From NCBI GenBank assembly GCA_003644825.1, contig QNDJ01000034.1:1-9651 (forward strand): DNA of 9,651 nt, written 5' to 3'. The translations under genes were made by a program, and so were the position numbers. How positions within the stretch are numbered: position 1 is the stretch's first letter; each line of letters begins with the position of its first letter. Shown one piece after another: positions 7,829-9,651 of this stretch. The notes under the pieces were generated by a model. The model searched no databases. It saw only the letters and a program-made list of their open reading frames with translations, and was not told the DNA's origin. This DNA is from B21-G16 sp003644825 [NCBI: Candidatus Zhuqueibacterota bacterium]. GTDB lineage: Bacteria > SM23-31 > B21-G16.

Positions 7829-8851
7829 TTAAATTTCTATAGAACGAAATATCTTATTTATTTCTTTTAACGACAGCTCGCCAATTATACTTATAAAATA
7901 TTTTCCTTTTTTCCCCCTTACTATATAGCTACTTCCTCTCCGTTCTTCAGTTCTTTTTCTGAATTTTCTACGGTCAGAACTCCTTATACGCCCATTCTTT
8001 TTATTGATTTCTCTCTGAAATAAGGACAACGTATTTAATCCATCAGTGTAAATTATATGATAAAATTTCTCTCCCTTCCACTCGGTAACAATTATTCTAT
8101 CCAGAATAAATCCAGGCGGTATATAATTGACCTTTATCAACTCCTTACGGGTTTTTTCATTCAGCGATTCATAAGAACTGAAAATTTTGAAAGGACCTCT
8201 TCTGCGTTTTTTATCTCTTTTATATTTAATTTTAAAGATATTCTCATCAATTGTGGAATTAAAATTTATCTCTTCATAAGAAGACCTGTATATGACTTTA
8301 TTTTCGGAATTGTATTTTTCAAATTTGAGTAAAAAACTATTATCCTTATCAAACCAGGCTTTAATCCAGGGGCGTTCAGGATGAACAGATTTAACAATAA
8401 CCGGATAACACCATCTTCCAGCTATTTCAACTATCTCAGACGGTACAAATCTATAATTATTCTTTAATAAATTAAACCATTTTTTATGAATATAAAATTC
8501 GTTGGCAGGCTCTCTTCCTCTGGAACTCTCTCTCAAACGGAAAATTTTACTCCGATGGCTCTTAAAGAATATTTTTTTACCAATTCTAACAATAACCGCA
8601 CCTTTCATTTTAGCAGGTATAAGTATCTCACTCCACATTCTATCAGGTGCCCTGAAAAATATCCTCTGCTTAATTGTAAAACAACTGTCGTTATGAAAAA
8701 TCTCTCGCTTTATTACACCTGTATAATTTATCTTATTCTGATTAATAATAGATTTATACAGAATACTATCTACGTCAGCAACCTGAGAAAATGCCAGACA
8801 GGAATCTAATAAAGAAATAAATACTATAATTCTAAGATATTTAAAAAACAT
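7829..8851 (-). CDS. Secreted RseB/MucB-like protein with LolA-type fold
   Basis: This 340-residue protein starts with a signal peptide (hydrophobic core about 8-15, likely cleavage near CLA/FSQ, residue 20), so it is expected in the periplasm. A lipoprotein reading (LDSC, Cys18) is possible but Asp at -2 is unfavourable. Residues about 30-210 resemble the lipoprotein-sorting (LolA-like, COG2834) and RseB N-terminal fold: RIFFRAPDRMWSE, then MKGAVIVRIGKKIFF, then AWFDKDNSFLLKFEKY and a terminal F-rich strand. Residues about 243-280 contain YIPPGFILD and YTDGLNTLSLFQRE, matching the MucB/RseB C-terminal domain pattern (P-x-GF, then DGL-x-x-x-S-x-F). The mature protein is strikingly basic (KRDKKRRR at about 211-218, DRRKFRKR at 293-300). 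Its place directly after an anti-sigma factor supports an RseB-like role: binding the anti-sigma periplasmic tail and sensing misplaced lipoproteins or lipids. Alternatively it serves the downstream pump as a lipid or lipoprotein carrier. The Shine-Dalgarno is weak (AGG about 8 nt before the ATG). Confidence 0.82.
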   Translation of the reverse strand: MFFKYLRIIVFISLLDSCLAFSQVADVDSILYKSIINQNKINYTGVIKREIFHNDSCFTIKQRIFFRAPDRMWSEILIPAKMKGAVIVRIGKKIFFKSHRSKIFRLRESSRGREPANEFYIHKKWFNLLKNNYRFVPSEIVEIAGRWCYPVIVKSVHPERPWIKAWFDKDNSFLLKFEKYNSENKVIYRSSYEEINFNSTIDENIFKIKYKRDKKRRRGPFKIFSSYESLNEKTRKELIKVNYIPPGFILDRIIVTEWKGEKFYHIIYTDGLNTLSLFQREINKKNGRIRSSDRRKFRKRTEERRGSSYIVRGKKGKYFISIIGELSLKEINKIFRSIEI

Positions 8852-8881
8852 ATTATAAGCCTACTATTTTTTATTAACAAT

Positions 8882-9388
8882 TTACCTCTGGTTTTTAAAA
8901 AAATTAGCAGAAACAAGAGCTGTTGAATATGCACCCCGGGAAAACAATTTCTGTTCTGCAAATAAAGCATGCTCTTCAAGTAAAAACTCAATTTCATCCC
9001 CATTACCATTTGCCATAAGTTTTTCCTGTTTCCTGAAAAAATTAGAATAAATAACTGCCGAAATTAATATTATAATGCTGAAAATTCCAATGATGACAGG
9101 TTTCTTGAACGCTGAAACTGTTGAAATAAATTTTTCAACAATACCTGTTCTGTTCTGAACCTTTGCTCTTTTTAAATAAAAACCGCTCATAATCTCCTGA
9201 TAGAAAGAAGGGGCTTTCTCAACAGGTTTAATCGTTGAAATCATTCCAAGTAATTCCTTTGTACTTTCAAGTTCTCTTTTACAGTTTTCACATTTCTCTA
9301 TATGATTCAAAAACTCCTGTTTCTGCTTTTCTTCTAAAATACCGTCAAGATAACCAGAAATTAGAAATTTTACCTTTTTACATCTCAT
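8882..9388 (-). CDS. Zinc-finger (ZAS-type) transmembrane anti-sigma factor
   Basis: This 168-residue protein is a likely anti-sigma factor for the ECF sigma factor encoded just upstream. The N-terminal cytoplasmic domain has the zinc anti-sigma pattern: C3, then HIEKCENC with H29, C33 and C36 (H-x3-C-x2-C), in the helical setting GYLDGILEEKQKQEFLNHI. A linker leads to one transmembrane helix at about 97-117 (PVIIGIFSIIILISAVIYS), flanked by Lys-Lys and Arg-Lys. A periplasmic tail of about 50 residues follows, with an acidic stretch (DEIEFLLEEH, 131-140). Topology and order match RseA. The gene begins 4 bp after the sigma stop with no clear Shine-Dalgarno, so translation is probably coupled to that of the sigma factor. 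The RseB-like gene follows after 30 bp. The periplasmic tail is the natural site for RseB-like binding and for regulated proteolysis; both are inferences. Confidence 0.9.
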   Translation of the reverse strand: MRCKKVKFLISGYLDGILEEKQKQEFLNHIEKCENCKRELESTKELLGMISTIKPVEKAPSFYQEIMSGFYLKRAKVQNRTGIVEKFISTVSAFKKPVIIGIFSIIILISAVIYSNFFRKQEKLMANGNGDEIEFLLEEHALFAEQKLFSRGAYSTALVSANFFKNQR

Positions 9389-9392
9389 TTTT

Positions 9393-9651
9393 TTAACCGA
9401 AGTTTTGTTTTAAGATTTTTTTTAACTTTTTTCTTCCATAAAATAAACGAGACATTACTGAACCAACAGGGCACCCAAGAATTTCTGCAACCTCCTCCTG
9501 AGTAAAACCTTCAATATCATGTAAAATAATAGCTGACCTCTGTTTCTCAGGAATTCTATTTAAACTTCTTATTATTACCGAAGTCTCCTCTTTTCTGATG
9601 AAACTTTCCTCGGGATTCAAATCATTTTTTGTTTCTCCACCTGCCTTTATA
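9393..9651 (-). CDS. ECF sigma factor (RpoE/SigW type), C-terminal part, truncated by window end
   Basis: About 85 residues are visible and the frame stays open to the window's right end, so the true start lies outside. A TTG at 9620-9618 could be taken as a start, but the upstream codons (IKAGGETKND) read on without a stop and the product would lack region 2, so I treat the gene as partial. The visible part is sigma region 4: IPEKQRSAIILHDIEGFTQE, then a helix-turn-helix EVAEILGCPVGSVMSRL followed by YGRKKLKKIL, which reads the -35 element. The Gly-Cys-Pro-x-Gly-Ser/Thr-Val turn is characteristic of ECF sigma factors. The acidic/Asn-rich stretch before it (NPEESFIRKEE) is the usual sigma2-sigma4 linker. 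It is followed after 4 bp by the anti-sigma gene. It probably autoregulates this operon, but the promoter is not in the window. Confidence 0.92.
   Translation of the reverse strand, partial: IKAGGETKNDLNPEESFIRKEETSVIIRSLNRIPEKQRSAIILHDIEGFTQEEVAEILGCPVGSVMSRLFYGRKKLKKILKQNFG

Noticed and set aside
8057-8809. Three plus-strand frames (8057-8332, 8486-8809, 8502-8696) over the RseB-like gene
   Set aside because: The minus-strand product has a signal peptide and family signatures; the plus-strand frames overlap each other and show none.
8824-9009. 61-codon minus-strand frame overlapping the anti-sigma and RseB-like genes
   Set aside because: Out of frame with the anti-sigma gene, whose zinc motif and transmembrane helix fix the correct frame.
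9618-9620. TTG as the start of the sigma factor gene
   Set aside because: The frame continues upstream to the window edge without a stop, and starting here would remove sigma region 2. The gene is simply cut by the window.
1-9651. Mobile elements, CRISPR arrays, tRNA/rRNA genes or riboswitches
   Set aside because: The window is almost completely filled by well-supported genes. No tandem spacer-repeat pattern, terminal inverted repeats, transposase motif or structured RNA was seen by eye.

Overview
The window is an A+T-rich stretch with tightly packed bacterial genes, almost all on the minus strand. The encoded proteins are envelope proteins of a diderm (Gram-negative type) cell: two HAE1-type RND permeases, a lipoprotein membrane-fusion adaptor and a periplasmic RseB/LolA-like protein. 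The A/T-rich codon use and Lys/Ile/Asn/Glu-rich proteins suggest a low-GC diderm lineage, perhaps an uncultured phylum related to FCB or WOR-3. That placement is a guess; nothing in the window fixes the taxonomy.

Layout, in the direction of transcription (high to low coordinates): an ECF sigma factor, cut by the window end (9651-9393); its likely zinc-binding, single-pass membrane anti-sigma factor (9388-8882); a secreted RseB/MucB-like protein with a LolA-type fold (8851-7829); an RND membrane-fusion lipoprotein (7814-6492); RND permease A (6474-3379); and RND permease B (3351-169). Gaps are 4, 30, 14, 17 and 27 bp, so the six genes read as one operon whose main promoter lies beyond the right edge. 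At the left, the tail of an unidentified plus-strand gene (1-165) converges on permease B, with 3 bp between the stop codons. There is no non-coding stretch longer than about 30 bp, no tRNA/rRNA, no CRISPR and no mobile element.

Inferred working model: the anti-sigma factor holds the sigma factor at the inner membrane. The RseB-like protein senses or modulates envelope state (or lipids/lipoproteins) in the periplasm. Release of sigma drives the same operon, including a tripartite efflux pump made of one adaptor and two different permease subunits, an arrangement reminiscent of MdtABC. No outer-membrane channel (TolC family) is encoded here, so it would come from upstream, downstream or elsewhere.

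The points most worth a second look are the single-operon link between an RpoE/RseA/RseB-like stress module and an RND pump, an extra hydrophobic/basic segment in permease B, a charged C-terminal extension on the adaptor, and the shared non-AcrB proton-relay residues of both permeases.
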